Positions 1 to 9,256 are shown, numbered from the stretch's first letter. The stretch: DNA of 64,000 nt from CAYMPH01 sp964392365 (GCA_964392365.1 CAYMPH010000019.1:12878-76877); one strand, 5' to 3'. The notes: generated from the letters alone by a model not told the origin. Translations and numbers: made by a program.

Positions 1-1
1 C

Positions 2-1054
2 AGGGCAATTGAACAGGGAAAGACAAAATATACCCCTTCAGGCGGAATAAATGAATTAAAAAAAGCAGTAGCTGATAAATTCTTAAGAGATAATAATCTG
101 GAATACAAGCTCTCTGAAATAATTATAAATTCAGGCGGCAAACATTCGATTTACAATTTAATGCAGGTTTTATTAAACGACGGAGATGAAGTGATTATTC
201 CTTCTCCATACTGGGTTTCATATCCGCCTATAGTTGAGCTTGCAGGAGGAATTCCAGTTATCATTGATACAACAGATGAAACAAATTTTAAAATTCTGCC
301 AGAGCAGCTTAAAAAAGCTATAACTAAAAAAACCAGAGCTGTTGTAATAAACTCGCCTTCCAATCCAACTGGCGCAGCTTATACATTAGAAGAACTCAAG
401 GCTATAGTTTCAGTTGTTGAGGGCACTGATATTTTAATAATATCAGATGATATTTATGAATCTATTGTATTTGATAAATTTAAATTTACAGAATGTGCAA
501 GCTTTTCTCCGGAAATTAAAAAACAGACAGTTGTTTTGAATGGAGTATCAAAAGCATATTCAATGACAGGATGGCGCATTGGCTATATGGCCTGCGACGA
601 GGAAATAATTAAAAAAATTGATATACTGCAGAGCCAGTCAACTTCAAATCCTACATCAATAGCACAGTGGGCATCAGTTGAAGCATTGAATGGAGACCAG
701 AGCATAATATCAGAAATGCTTACTGCATTTGAAAGAAGAAGAAGATTAATTGTAGATGGGCTCAATTCAGTACCGGGTTTTTCCTGTTTTAATCCGAATG
801 GTGCTTTCTATGCTTTTCCAAAAATTTCCGGCTTATTTAAAATGGACGGATGGAAAAAAATATCCGGGAAATACCCGAGCAAATATAATTCATCAAAGCT
901 GACATCATTTCTGCTTGAAGAAGCCAGGGTCGCTGTAGTTCCCGGCATTGCTTTCGGCACTGATGATTATATCCGGCTTTCTTTTGCAACATCAGATGAA
1001 AACATCGTAAAAGGCCTTGAACGGATCAACGAAGCAATAAAAAAAATAAGCTGA
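2..1054 (+). CDS. Aspartate/aromatic aminotransferase, class I (5' truncated by window)
   Basis: PLP-dependent fold-type I aminotransferase, most like aspartate aminotransferases of the Ib subgroup. The reading frame is open from base 2, so the first ATG at 161 is internal and the true start lies outside the window; 350 residues are visible of a usual 390-400. Diagnostic motifs: PSPYWVSYP, NSPSNPTG, the Asp of SDDIYE that contacts the PLP ring nitrogen, and SKAYSMTGWRIGY with the Schiff-base Lys codon at 551-553. The C-terminal RLSFA supplies the Arg that binds the substrate carboxylate. The next gene starts 2 nt after the stop, so they are probably cotranscribed. The exact amino-acid substrate cannot be read from the sequence. 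Confidence 0.93.
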   Translation, partial: RAIEQGKTKYTPSGGINELKKAVADKFLRDNNLEYKLSEIIINSGGKHSIYNLMQVLLNDGDEVIIPSPYWVSYPPIVELAGGIPVIIDTTDETNFKILPEQLKKAITKKTRAVVINSPSNPTGAAYTLEELKAIVSVVEGTDILIISDDIYESIVFDKFKFTECASFSPEIKKQTVVLNGVSKAYSMTGWRIGYMACDEEIIKKIDILQSQSTSNPTSIAQWASVEALNGDQSIISEMLTAFERRRRLIVDGLNSVPGFSCFNPNGAFYAFPKISGLFKMDGWKKISGKYPSKYNSSKLTSFLLEEARVAVVPGIAFGTDDYIRLSFATSDENIVKGLERINEAIKKIS

Positions 1055-1056
1055 TT

Positions 1057-1608
1057 ATGGAAACAGGATATTTCATCGGCAAATGGAAAAATGACAGTAA
1101 AAATGGAACAGGCACACTTCGCCTCAAAGATGATACCACATATATCGGACAATTTAAAAACGGTCTCCGCCATGGAGAAGGATCTTCATACTTTGCAGAT
1201 GGAAGCAAACATGAAGGCTCGTATAGAAATGACAACTTCCACGGATATGGTTTATTCACTTTTCACTATTCAGATCCTTCAGGAAGAATAGAATATTCAG
1301 GAAATTTTAAAAATGGGAAATTTCACGGTTTCGGGATATTAAAATTTACTGATAAAACCTATTCTGGATCATGGACAAACAACAGCATAAATGGATACGG
1401 TGAACTTGAATATAATTCCGGTGAATTATATTCAGGCCAGTGGAAAAATAACTGCTACGAAGGTTTTGGTTTACATAAATTACCTGATAAAACTGTTTTT
1501 GAAGGTGAATTTAAAAAATCACAGAAACATGGCTATGGAATATTATTTTCAGGATCAAAAAAAATATTAAAAATCGGCAGATGGGAAAAAGATATATTTA
1601 TTGAATAA
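1057..1608 (+). CDS. MORN-repeat protein
   Basis: A 183-residue protein made almost wholly of about seven MORN repeats of the form YxGxWKNGxxxGxG, for example GQFKNGLRHGEG, GNFKNGKFHGFG and GQWKNNCYEGFG. It has no signal peptide or transmembrane segment, so it is probably cytoplasmic. MORN repeats form elongated beta-hairpin arrays used in membrane or protein binding, and bacterial members mostly have no known role. It starts 2 nt downstream of the aminotransferase stop. The secreted MORN protein at 16381-17241 is a second member of the family with a signal peptide, so the two probably work in different compartments. Confidence 0.85.
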   Translation: METGYFIGKWKNDSKNGTGTLRLKDDTTYIGQFKNGLRHGEGSSYFADGSKHEGSYRNDNFHGYGLFTFHYSDPSGRIEYSGNFKNGKFHGFGILKFTDKTYSGSWTNNSINGYGELEYNSGELYSGQWKNNCYEGFGLHKLPDKTVFEGEFKKSQKHGYGILFSGSKKILKIGRWEKDIFIE

Positions 1609-1649
1609 TATATATTTCAAAAATAATAATTAAGAATAAAGGTATAAAA

Positions 1650-2285
1650 TTGAAAAAAATATCAGTAATTTTATCAGCAGCTTTTTTATCAGGAATTTTT
1701 TTATCCTGCGCCTGCAAACAGCAGGGCGAAACTGCAATTATTGAAGAAATAACAGGTGAAGTTTTTATCATAAAAAACGGAGTAAAGCAGAAAGCAATAA
1801 AAGGCATGAAACTTTTTGAGGGTGATGAAATTATTACAGATAAAAAATCATCTATAAATCTATCATATAAAAAAAATAAAATTACCATACATGAAAAATC
1901 AAAACTGACAATAAAAAAACTGAAATTCGATCAGAAAACTGAAGAAAAGGATTCTGAATTTTTTCTTTCAGAAGGAAGAGTTTTCATTGATTCTTCAGAA
2001 AACACGAAACAAAAAAACAGGCTTTCAATTATTTCAAATGACAGTTCATCCACATCAACTGATTCAAAATTCATTGTTAATACAACCAATGGAGATACCC
2101 GGATAGAATCAAAAAAAGGAAATGTCGATACAACCAATAAAAAAACCGGAAAAAAATTAAATATAACTACAGGGCAAAAGACTTCTACAATAAAATATGA
2201 CCCGGAAAAAAAGCCTGTACAAAAAATTGTTCCCTCTGAATTTTCAGCAGTAAAACCAGGTGTAGAAGTTCCCAAAGTAAAATAA
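1650..2285 (+). CDS. FecR-domain lipoprotein
   Basis: A 211-residue predicted lipoprotein. The N-terminus MKKISVILSAAFLSGIFLSC is a typical lipoprotein signal with a loose lipobox (F-L-S-C). A FecR-like domain follows (about residues 33-90: GEVFIIKNG, then KGMKLFEGDEIITD and a hydrophobic/charged beta repeat), then a Lys/Ser/Thr-rich, low-complexity C-terminal half. FecR domains in lipoproteins of this type sit in the periplasm, often with LysM or cell-envelope proteins. The start is a TTG preceded by a weak AAGG; no ATG gives a complete signal peptide. The gene is 41 nt after the MORN gene and 21 nt before the chosen thiG ATG (6 nt before its alternative TTG). Confidence 0.75.
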   Translation: MKKISVILSAAFLSGIFLSCACKQQGETAIIEEITGEVFIIKNGVKQKAIKGMKLFEGDEIITDKKSSINLSYKKNKITIHEKSKLTIKKLKFDQKTEEKDSEFFLSEGRVFIDSSENTKQKNRLSIISNDSSSTSTDSKFIVNTTNGDTRIESKKGNVDTTNKKTGKKLNITTGQKTSTIKYDPEKKPVQKIVPSEFSAVKPGVEVPKVK

Positions 2286-2306
2286 TCCAAATTGAGCGCT
2301 GAAAAC

Positions 2307-3092
2307 ATGAAAGAAAAAAATGAAATGCTGATAATTGCCGGCAGGAAATTCAGTTCACGACTTTTTCTCGGAACCGGTAAATTTTCATCAATAACCGCCA
2401 TGAAAGAATCCATAATTGAAAGCGGAACTGAAATGGTAACCGCTGCATTAAGACGGGTTGATTTAAATAATCCGGAAGACAGCATAATTAAATCAATAAA
2501 TGAATTTAAAAATATTCAGCTTCTTCCAAACACATCCGGTGCTAGAAACTGCTTAGAAGCTCTGCGTCTTGCAAGGCTGTCAAAGTCTTCAGGTGCCGGA
2601 ATATGGCTGAAGCTTGAGGTTACACCTGATCCAAGATACCTGCTTCCTGATCCTATTGAAACTCTGAAAGCAGCTGAAATTCTTGTTAAAGAAGGTTTTA
2701 TCGTTCTTCCATATATTAATGCTGATCCGATTCTTGCAAAGAGACTGGAGGAAGCAGGTACAGCAGCAGTAATGCCGCTTGGCTCGCCAATAGGCACAAA
2801 CAAAGGATTAAAAACCGAAGACAATATCAGAATAATAATTGAAATGTCGAATATACCGGTTGTTGTTGATGCCGGTCTTGGAGCTCCTTCGCATGCATCA
2901 TACGCTATGGAACTTGGAGCAGATGCAGTTCTTGTTAATACTGCAATCGCTACAGCAGGTAATCCGGCGCTGATGGCTTCTGCATTTAAATTTGGAGTAA
3001 TGGCAGGACGTGAAGCATACATCTCCGGCAAGCCGTCACAGAAAGATTTCGCAGAGAGCTCAAGCCCTTTAACAGGTTTTTTAAGGAACTGA
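2307..3092 (+). CDS. thiG: Thiazole synthase ThiG
   Basis: Makes the thiazole phosphate of thiamine from 1-deoxyxylulose 5-phosphate, dehydroglycine and the ThiS thiocarboxylate. It is a TIM-barrel enzyme of normal length (about 261 residues). Signature stretches are LFLGTGKFSS near the N-terminus, the Schiff-base Lys in GIWLKLEV, VMPLGSPIG, and the phosphate-binding DAGLGAPSHA and GADAVLVNTAIA. The ATG at 2307 fits the family N-terminus better than an in-frame TTG at 2292. ThiH follows after 1 nt. No ThiS or ThiF gene lies beside it, unlike many thiSGH operons. Confidence 0.95.
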   Translation: MKEKNEMLIIAGRKFSSRLFLGTGKFSSITAMKESIIESGTEMVTAALRRVDLNNPEDSIIKSINEFKNIQLLPNTSGARNCLEALRLARLSKSSGAGIWLKLEVTPDPRYLLPDPIETLKAAEILVKEGFIVLPYINADPILAKRLEEAGTAAVMPLGSPIGTNKGLKTEDNIRIIIEMSNIPVVVDAGLGAPSHASYAMELGADAVLVNTAIATAGNPALMASAFKFGVMAGREAYISGKPSQKDFAESSSPLTGFLRN

Positions 3093-3093
3093 A

Positions 3094-4197
3094 ATGTTTT
3101 CAGAAATATTTGAAAAAATCAACATCAGCGAAATAAAAGAAAAAATTTACTCATCTGAAAAAAAACAGGTTATACAAACTATCGAATCTGAAAACATTTC
3201 AAATGAAAACATGCACCATCTGTTTTCTCCAGCTGCAGATGAATTTATTGAAATGCTTGCTGAAAAATCATACTCCATTACAAGAAAAAGATTCGGAAAC
3301 ACCATTCAGCTGTATGCTCCACTTTACATTTCTAATGAGTGCACAAATAATTGCCTCTATTGCGGATTTAATATCAAAAATGACATTAAAAGATCAACCC
3401 TTACTCAAAATGAAATTGAACTTGAAGCGGATTTACTTTATAATAACGGATTCCGGCATATTCTATTACTTACTGGCGAAGACAGGAAAGCAGTATCAGT
3501 TGAAGATATTTCAAATACTGCTAAATTTTTAAAAAAAAGATTTTCTTCAATATCGATAGAAGTTTTTCCAATGGAAATTGAAGAATATGCTCTTCTTAAT
3601 AATTCAGGCGTTGACGGGCTTACGATTTATCAGGAAACATACAACAGGGAAACGTATGCAAAGGTTCATGCTGCAGGAAAGAAAAAAGATTTTATCTGGA
3701 GGCTGAATGCTCCTGATCGCGGAGGAATTGCCGGTTTCAATAGAATTGGAATAGGCGCTTTGCTTGGTTTATCAGACTGGAGAATAGACGGATATTTAAC
3801 ATCTTTACACGCAAGATATCTTGCAAAAAAATACTGGAAAACCCAGATACAGATTTCTTTCCCGAGAATTACTGAATCAGCCGGGAATTTCAAACCGCTG
3901 GTAAAAGTATATGACCGTGATCTGACTCATCTCATCTGTTCAATGAGATTGCTTCTTCATGATTCAGGACTCTCGCTTTCCACAAGAGAATCATCAGAAC
4001 TAAGAAATAGCCTTATCCCACTTGGAATAACTCAAATGAGCGCCGGATCAAAAACTTCACCCGGAGGTTATTCTGAATCTGATAAAGCTGAAAGCCAGTT
4101 TACAGTTTCGGATTCACGATCTCCATTAGAGATTGAAGCTTTAATTAAAATTAAAGGATTTGACCCGGTATGGAAAGACTGGGATAATATTATTTAA
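3094..4197 (+). CDS. thiH: 2-iminoacetate synthase (tyrosine lyase) ThiH
   Basis: Radical-SAM enzyme that cleaves tyrosine to dehydroglycine and p-cresol, the oxygen-independent route to the thiazole precursor; aerobes use ThiO instead. The cluster motif CTNNCLYC (CxxxCxxC) sits about residues 85-92, after a helical N-terminal extension. The C-terminal ThiH/BATS domain includes ISFPRI and the MSAGSKTSPGGYS stretch. Length 367 is normal. It is translationally adjacent to thiG, and its choice over ThiO agrees with anaerobic life. Confidence 0.95.
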   Translation: MFSEIFEKINISEIKEKIYSSEKKQVIQTIESENISNENMHHLFSPAADEFIEMLAEKSYSITRKRFGNTIQLYAPLYISNECTNNCLYCGFNIKNDIKRSTLTQNEIELEADLLYNNGFRHILLLTGEDRKAVSVEDISNTAKFLKKRFSSISIEVFPMEIEEYALLNNSGVDGLTIYQETYNRETYAKVHAAGKKKDFIWRLNAPDRGGIAGFNRIGIGALLGLSDWRIDGYLTSLHARYLAKKYWKTQIQISFPRITESAGNFKPLVKVYDRDLTHLICSMRLLLHDSGLSLSTRESSELRNSLIPLGITQMSAGSKTSPGGYSESDKAESQFTVSDSRSPLEIEALIKIKGFDPVWKDWDNII

Positions 4198-4395
4198 AAT
4201 AAAAATTATTTTTGCTACTTACTACAGTTTTTATTAAATAAAAAATTCTTAAACTCCAGCTATTCAATTTAAAAAAACCTAAAAAAATATATAACATCTA
4301 TTGACATAATTACAAGGATAGAAAATGTTCGATATGATTTTAAATTTAAAAGAACTTATTAACATTACAGAAAATTATTAAATCAAGGAAACCAA

Positions 4396-5463
4396 ATGGA
4401 TAAAGAACTGGTTAAAAAACTAGCAGAAAGATTAAAATCTATCAAGCTTGATAAACCATATAAGATAATGGAAGTGTGCGGTACCCATACAACCGAATTT
4501 TTCAAAAGCGGTGTAAAAGATATTTTCCCAGAAGGACTTACGCTTGTAGACGGCCCTGGCTGTCCTGTATGCGTTACACAAAACGAATTTTTAGACCGAG
4601 CTATTGAGATCGGAAAAAAATATAATCCAATAATAACCACTTTCGGTGATATGATTAAAGTTCCGTCATCTTACAGTTCTCTTTCGCGTGAAAAATCCGA
4701 AGGGATGGATATTCGAATAGTCTACTCACCAATTGAAGCCGTTGATATGGCAGTTAAAAATCCTGATAGGGAAATTATTTTTTTAAGTGTAGGATTTGAA
4801 ACTACAGCCCCGACAGAAGCTGTGACGATTCTTGATTCTAAAAATAAGAATATAAAAAACTTTTCTCTTTTAGCCGGAAATAAGCTCACTCCTCCTGCTG
4901 TAAAAGCCCTGCTCGATTCAGGAGAGGTTAATCTTGACGGTTTTATTCTGCCAGGACATGTTTGTGCTATTATTGGTTCAGATGCATGGAATTTTATTGC
5001 TGATAAATACGGCAAGCCATGCTCAATTGCCGGTTTTGAACCTCATGAACTCATCATGGGAACAATTTCAATACTTGAACTTCTTATATCTAAAAAAGCT
5101 GAGATTAGAAATGAATATAAAAAAATTGTAAAAGCTGAAGGAAATTTAAAAGCTAAAGAGATTTTGTTTTCTGTTTTTGAAACTTCAGATACTGAGTGGA
5201 GAGGTTTAGGTGTAATACCAGGAAGCGGTCTTAAGATTAGAGACGAATATGCCGAATTTGATTCAGTTAAAAAATTTCCCGTAACTCCGCCTGAACCAAA
5301 GGAACACAAGGGATGCAGATGCGGCGAGCTTCTAAGAGGTCTTATAGCGCCATTTGACTGCCCTCTTTTCGACAAAGGCTGTTCGCCTGAAAGACCGATC
5401 GGACCATGCATGGTTTCAAGCGAAGGCCCCTGTTCAGCATACTACAAATACTGGAGAAAATAA
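4396..5463 (+). CDS. hypD: [NiFe]-hydrogenase maturation factor HypD
   Basis: HypD carries a [4Fe-4S] cluster and, with HypC, is the scaffold on which Fe(CN)2CO is assembled. Conserved blocks are EVCGTHTTEF near the N-terminus, GPGCPVCVT, VGFETTAPT, LPGHVCAIIG and a Cys-rich C-terminus (CRCGELLRG, then GPCMVSSEGPCSAYY). Length 355 is normal. It is first in a hypD-hypE-hypC operon, spaced 6 and 21 nt, and these should mature the hydrogenase at 7.8-12.3 kb. HypA, HypB and HypF are not in this window. Confidence 0.96.
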   Translation: MDKELVKKLAERLKSIKLDKPYKIMEVCGTHTTEFFKSGVKDIFPEGLTLVDGPGCPVCVTQNEFLDRAIEIGKKYNPIITTFGDMIKVPSSYSSLSREKSEGMDIRIVYSPIEAVDMAVKNPDREIIFLSVGFETTAPTEAVTILDSKNKNIKNFSLLAGNKLTPPAVKALLDSGEVNLDGFILPGHVCAIIGSDAWNFIADKYGKPCSIAGFEPHELIMGTISILELLISKKAEIRNEYKKIVKAEGNLKAKEILFSVFETSDTEWRGLGVIPGSGLKIRDEYAEFDSVKKFPVTPPEPKEHKGCRCGELLRGLIAPFDCPLFDKGCSPERPIGPCMVSSEGPCSAYYKYWRK

Positions 5464-5469
5464 TCATCT

Positions 5470-6468
5470 ATGGAAAAAATACTTTCAGGTCACGGAAGCG
5501 GCGGAAAACTTATGAACGATATGATCGACCGCACAATAAGACATATACTCGGCCCGGAATCAATTCAGCTTGATGATTCTGCCATACTTGATATACCATC
5601 CGGTAAAATTGCATTCACTACAGACAGTTTTACAATAACGCCGATATTTTTTCCAGGCGGCAACATCGGTTCGCTTGCTGTTAACGGAACAGTGAATGAT
5701 CTTGCAGTCATGGGAGCAATTCCAAAATATCTATCCTGCTCTCTGATTATTGAAGAAGGGATGGAATTTGAAGAACTTAAAGAAATCCTTCATTCAATGA
5801 AAAAAGAAGCTGATTCTGCAGGAATAAAAATTGTAACCGGTGATACAAAAGTTGTTCCTCATGGGAAATGTGATAAAATATTTATCAATACCTCGGGAAT
5901 TGGAATTTTTGAAAATAAAATTCAGAGAAAAGAAATTATTCCTGGAGATAAAATTCTTATAAATGGCACAATCGGAGATCATGGAATGGCAATAATGGGA
6001 CTCCGGAATAATCTTTCTTTTACTGAAGGTTTAAAATCTGACTGTGCACATCTCAACCATCTTATAAAAGAAATAACAGATGTGTTTCCAGAATCGATTA
6101 AATTCATTCGAGATGCAACAAGAGGCGGAGCTGCATCAGTTTTAAATGAAATAGTAAAGAATAAAAAATTCAGTGCAATGCTTGACGAGGAAACACTTCC
6201 GATAAGAAATGAAGTTAAAGGCATTAGCGGAATTTTAGGAATAGATCCGCTCTATTCAGCAAACGAAGGAAAGATAATTATTATTACCGGAAAAGAAGAA
6301 GCAGAAAAAATTTTAAAAATCATGCAAAAAAATAATTTTGGCATTAATGCGGCAATTATTGGCGAGATTGATGAAATTCTTCCTGGAAAAGCATATTTAA
6401 AAACAGCTGTCGGAGGGAAACGGATTCTTCCTTTATTAATTGAGGAACAGCTTCCGCGCATCTGTTAA
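5470..6468 (+). CDS. hypE: [NiFe]-hydrogenase maturation factor HypE
   Basis: PurM-like ATPase that dehydrates the carbamoyl group on its C-terminal Cys to a thiocyanate, the source of the CN ligands of the [NiFe] site. The C-terminus is LPRIC, ending in the required Cys. N-terminal GHGSGGKLM and the DDSA and FTTDSFTI blocks are the ATP-binding elements of the AIR-synthase fold; RDATRGG is also conserved. Length 332 is typical. It lies 6 nt after hypD. Confidence 0.96.
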   Translation: MEKILSGHGSGGKLMNDMIDRTIRHILGPESIQLDDSAILDIPSGKIAFTTDSFTITPIFFPGGNIGSLAVNGTVNDLAVMGAIPKYLSCSLIIEEGMEFEELKEILHSMKKEADSAGIKIVTGDTKVVPHGKCDKIFINTSGIGIFENKIQRKEIIPGDKILINGTIGDHGMAIMGLRNNLSFTEGLKSDCAHLNHLIKEITDVFPESIKFIRDATRGGAASVLNEIVKNKKFSAMLDEETLPIRNEVKGISGILGIDPLYSANEGKIIIITGKEEAEKILKIMQKNNFGINAAIIGEIDEILPGKAYLKTAVGGKRILPLLIEEQLPRIC

Positions 6469-6489
6469 AAAGAAAAAAGGAGAAAATTT

Positions 6490-6711
6490 ATGTGTTTGGC
6501 AATACCAATGACGATAATTGAAATAAACGGAAACAGCGCAATCGCTGAGTCTAATGGGATAAGAACTGAAGTTAATTACTGCATGACTCCTGATATTACT
6601 ATTAACGATAAAGTTCTGATTCATGCAGGATTCACCATTGAGAAACTCGACGAAGAGCAGGCTGCTGTGATCGAAGAAACCTGGAAAGAATATATTGAAT
6701 TGAATCAGTAA
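6490..6711 (+). CDS. hypC: [NiFe]-hydrogenase maturation chaperone HypC/HupF
   Basis: A 73-residue chaperone that shuttles the Fe(CN)2CO unit between HypD and the hydrogenase large-subunit precursor. The N-terminus MCLAIPM contains the essential Cys2 and the invariant CLAIP signature. Last gene of hypDEC, preceded by an AAAGGAG ribosome-binding site, and followed by a hairpin at about 6822-6859. Confidence 0.95.
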   Translation: MCLAIPMTIIEINGNSAIAESNGIRTEVNYCMTPDITINDKVLIHAGFTIEKLDEEQAAVIEETWKEYIELNQ

Positions 6712-6821
6712 ATTTTTCTTAAGTTCTAATTCTTTTTCTTATTATGTAAAATATATGTTGAATTTAGCATCAGAACTATTTATATAAAGATTTACTTTAT
6801 CAATAATAAAAATATATATAA

Positions 6822-6859
6822 AAAGCTGCAATCTGATTTTATAATCGGTTGCAGCTTCT
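6822..6859 (+). terminator. Hairpin after hypDEC
   Basis: An imperfect inverted repeat (AAGCTGCAA on the left, TTGCAGCTT on the right, about 17 nt between) lies downstream of hypC. The following sequence is only moderately T-rich, so it may be a weak intrinsic terminator for hypDEC and for the convergent receiver gene. Confidence 0.55.
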
Positions 6860-6936
6860 TATTTAAAAAACAAAATACACTATAATTTAATTAAAAAAAC
6901 TTAATATATCATTCAATAATTAAAAGTCTATGGTCA

Positions 6937-7311
6937 TCAACTAATTTTTAATACTTTCCTGATAGTACTTAAGAGAACTTCAGGAACAACTGGTTTCTGA
7001 AATACACCATTAAAACCAAGTTGATCCAAATCAATATTATTTGCAGTTGCTGAACCTATACTGCTTAATAAATATATCGGCAATTGAGGCTTCAGTTTTT
7101 TAATTTCCTGCGCAGCCTGAGTACCAGAATCAATTTGCTCCATCATCATATCACAAAGAACAAGATCCGGATTGGATGAATTTAAAGCTGCAATCCCATC
7201 TTTTACATCTTTTGCTGTAATAGCTTCAAAATTGTTTGATTCGAGAATAGCTTGAATCGAATCCCTTATATCCGGATCATCATCAATAATTAATATTTTC
7301 TTTTTAGACAT
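6937..7311 (-). CDS. Stand-alone response-regulator receiver protein
   Basis: A 124-residue CheY-like receiver with no output domain. The acidic pocket is D10-D12 (LIIDDD), the phosphoacceptor is D54 in LVLCDMMM, the Ser switch is in YLLSS and the Lys is in FQKPV. It is the last gene of the minus-strand hydrogenase cluster, 28 nt after the maturation protease. That suggests a link to hydrogenase activity or expression, but no partner kinase is adjacent. The hybrid kinase at 23-25 kb is a possible but unsupported partner. Confidence 0.88.
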   Translation of the reverse strand: MSKKKILIIDDDPDIRDSIQAILESNNFEAITAKDVKDGIAALNSSNPDLVLCDMMMEQIDSGTQAAQEIKKLKPQLPIYLLSSIGSATANNIDLDQLGFNGVFQKPVVPEVLLSTIRKVLKIS

Positions 7312-7339
7312 ACATTATTCCTTTTATCTGATTTTATGC

Positions 7340-7798
7340 TTAGATTTCCTCACTCAGAAATCTGCCAATTACTTCTGATAAATAATCATAAGCCGCTTTT
7401 AAATTAACTCCAGCTTTTTCAGAAATTATTTCTTCAAATTCAAAGCTGTAACCTCTTACAGCGAGAATATATCCAGTTAAAGAATCATTATACAAATCAG
7501 AACATAAAGCTAAAACAGATGTTGGATGCATTGTATGAGTTGTGAATGTTATCTCAGAACTCGGTTTAATTTCATAAAAAGAAAAAGGCTCTTCACAGTC
7601 ATAAGATGCATCAATAAAAATTACTTTTCTGCTTTTGGAAATTTCGTAAGCATCCTCTATATTCAGCTGATAATTGCTATCTGTTACTACTCCTGGAATC
7701 TGCCTGTCTTCAATCATTCCAGCTAAAATTGAACCGATAGCATCGTCTCCTCTACCTGGATTTCCAAATCCATATACAAATATATCTCTTTCTTTCAA
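7340..7798 (-). CDS. Hydrogenase maturation protease (HoxW/HyaD family)
   Basis: A 152-residue endopeptidase of the HyaD/HycI/HoxW family that removes the C-terminal peptide of the large subunit after nickel insertion. The N-terminal GFGNPGRGDDAIG block contains the first Ni-sensing acidic residue. IFIDASYD supplies the second Asp and HTMHPTS the conserved His. It follows hoxH by 9 nt; hoxH has the C-terminal extension such a protease needs (see that entry). Confidence 0.92.
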   Translation of the reverse strand: MKERDIFVYGFGNPGRGDDAIGSILAGMIEDRQIPGVVTDSNYQLNIEDAYEISKSRKVIFIDASYDCEEPFSFYEIKPSSEITFTTHTMHPTSVLALCSDLYNDSLTGYILAVRGYSFEFEEIISEKAGVNLKAAYDYLSEVIGRFLSEEI

Positions 7799-7807
7799 TA
7801 CTTAAAT

Positions 7808-9256
7808 CTACTTTTTCCTGCTGTCAATAATATTATCATTAGAATCAATCATCTGAATCTCAAGTGGCATTTTTCCAAGAGCATGTGTAGCACAACTTAA
7901 ACAAGGATCGTATGCCCTAATAGCCATTTCAACTCTGTTCATCATTCCTTCAGTTATTTCTTTCTTGCCTGTAAAAACATTTTTAGCTACAAACTGAACT
8001 GCTCTATTCATTGGCTCATTATTGTTCGTTGTTGAAACAATGAGATTTGCCATTTCAATAAGATCATTATTATCAATTTTATAATGATGGAAAAGTGTTC
8101 CTCTTGGAGCTTCGATCAATCCAACCCCTTCATTTGTCTTAGTTCCTTTTTTAACAAGCTCTGTTCCCATTAAATCAGGATCTTTTAGAAGATCTCTTAT
8201 AACTTCTGCTGAATGAAGATTCTCAATAAGCCTTGCCCAATGCATATGCATTGTCATATTATTCGGTTTACCTTTTGTATAGGCTTTATATATTTCAAAT
8301 TCTTTCTGAGCAAGAGGTGTTGGTATAAAATCTGCTGTATTAAGCCTTGCAAGAGGTCCAACTGTATACCATCCATCTTTTTTACCAATTGATTTCAGAT
8401 ATGGAAATTTCATATAAGACCAGTTCTTGACTTCTTCACCTATATAATTATAATAATCCTGATAATCAACATCATTTAAAATTTTCTTTCCATCAGAATC
8501 AACAGCCCTTAAAACGCCGTGATATAGATCCATAGCTCCATCTTTTCTTACAAGACTGAGATGACTTGATGGAAAAACAGCAAAATTATCAAGCATATCG
8601 CTGTTTTTTGAATGAAAATCTTTAAGAAGATCTACTGCTCCCTGAGCCCAATCAACCATTTTATCAGCATTAAGCGGATCAGCACCTTTCAGATATTCAT
8701 CTCTTTCAGCAACTGTTAAATTTTTATTTATACCGCCGGGAATTGCTCCAGTTCCATGTATTTTTTTACCAGCTGTAATTCTTATCATTTCCTGACCGAA
8801 TTTTCTCATCATTACAGCCTGAACAGCAAGTTCCTTATGTTTCAGCGCAATACCAATAACATTTCTGATTGCAGGATCAGCATCTGCTCCGAAAAGCAAA
8901 TCCGGTGATGCAAGATGAAAAAAATGAAGCGAATGTGACTGGAACATTTGTCCATAATGCATCAGTCTTCTCATTTTCTCAGCAGTTTTTGGAAGTTGAT
9001 CAGGACCTGTTCCAACAATAACATCCATGGCTTTTACAGCTGCAAGATGATGACTTACTGGACAAATTCCGCAAAGTCTTTGAACAAGAACAGGTATTTC
9101 CCAATATGGTCTTCCCTGAATAAATCTTTCAAATCCTCTGAATTCAACAACATGAAGTCTAACCTGCTCAACATTGTTAGCATCATCCATTTTTATTGTT
9201 ACCTTCCCATGACCTTCTACTCTGGTTACGGGTTCTATGGTTATTTTTCTGCCCAT
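7808..9256 (-). CDS. hoxH: NAD-reducing [NiFe]-hydrogenase large subunit (HoxH type, group 3d)
   Basis: Catalytic subunit holding the Ni-Fe site. The L1 motif RLCGICPVSH has Cys62 and Cys65, and the L2 motif DPCLSCATH has Cys452 and Cys455, so all four metal ligands are Cys and none is selenocysteine. Twenty-four residues follow His458, the expected cleavage point for the protease encoded next. The 482-residue length and the PVSHHLAAVKAMD stretch match HoxH of cytosolic bidirectional hydrogenases. There is no Tat signal or membrane partner, so it acts in the cytoplasm and couples H2 to NAD+/NADH through HoxFU. Confidence 0.94.
   Translation of the reverse strand: MGRKITIEPVTRVEGHGKVTIKMDDANNVEQVRLHVVEFRGFERFIQGRPYWEIPVLVQRLCGICPVSHHLAAVKAMDVIVGTGPDQLPKTAEKMRRLMHYGQMFQSHSLHFFHLASPDLLFGADADPAIRNVIGIALKHKELAVQAVMMRKFGQEMIRITAGKKIHGTGAIPGGINKNLTVAERDEYLKGADPLNADKMVDWAQGAVDLLKDFHSKNSDMLDNFAVFPSSHLSLVRKDGAMDLYHGVLRAVDSDGKKILNDVDYQDYYNYIGEEVKNWSYMKFPYLKSIGKKDGWYTVGPLARLNTADFIPTPLAQKEFEIYKAYTKGKPNNMTMHMHWARLIENLHSAEVIRDLLKDPDLMGTELVKKGTKTNEGVGLIEAPRGTLFHHYKIDNNDLIEMANLIVSTTNNNEPMNRAVQFVAKNVFTGKKEITEGMMNRVEMAIRAYDPCLSCATHALGKMPLEIQMIDSNDNIIDSRKK

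Noticed and set aside
1931..2485. Long antisense ORF (184 codons) over the FecR gene
   Set aside because: Overlaps two well-supported plus-strand genes, has no ribosome-binding site and composition typical of a shadow frame.
2516..3031. Antisense ORF (171 codons) over thiG
   Set aside because: Fully inside thiG on the opposite strand; low complexity and no family features.
4325..4381. Short 18-codon ORF before hypD
   Set aside because: No conserved features; most likely chance in an A+T-rich leader.
7808..9256. Possible selenocysteine in the hydrogenase large subunit
   Set aside because: The L1 and L2 motifs read with ordinary Cys codons, and no in-frame UGA is needed.
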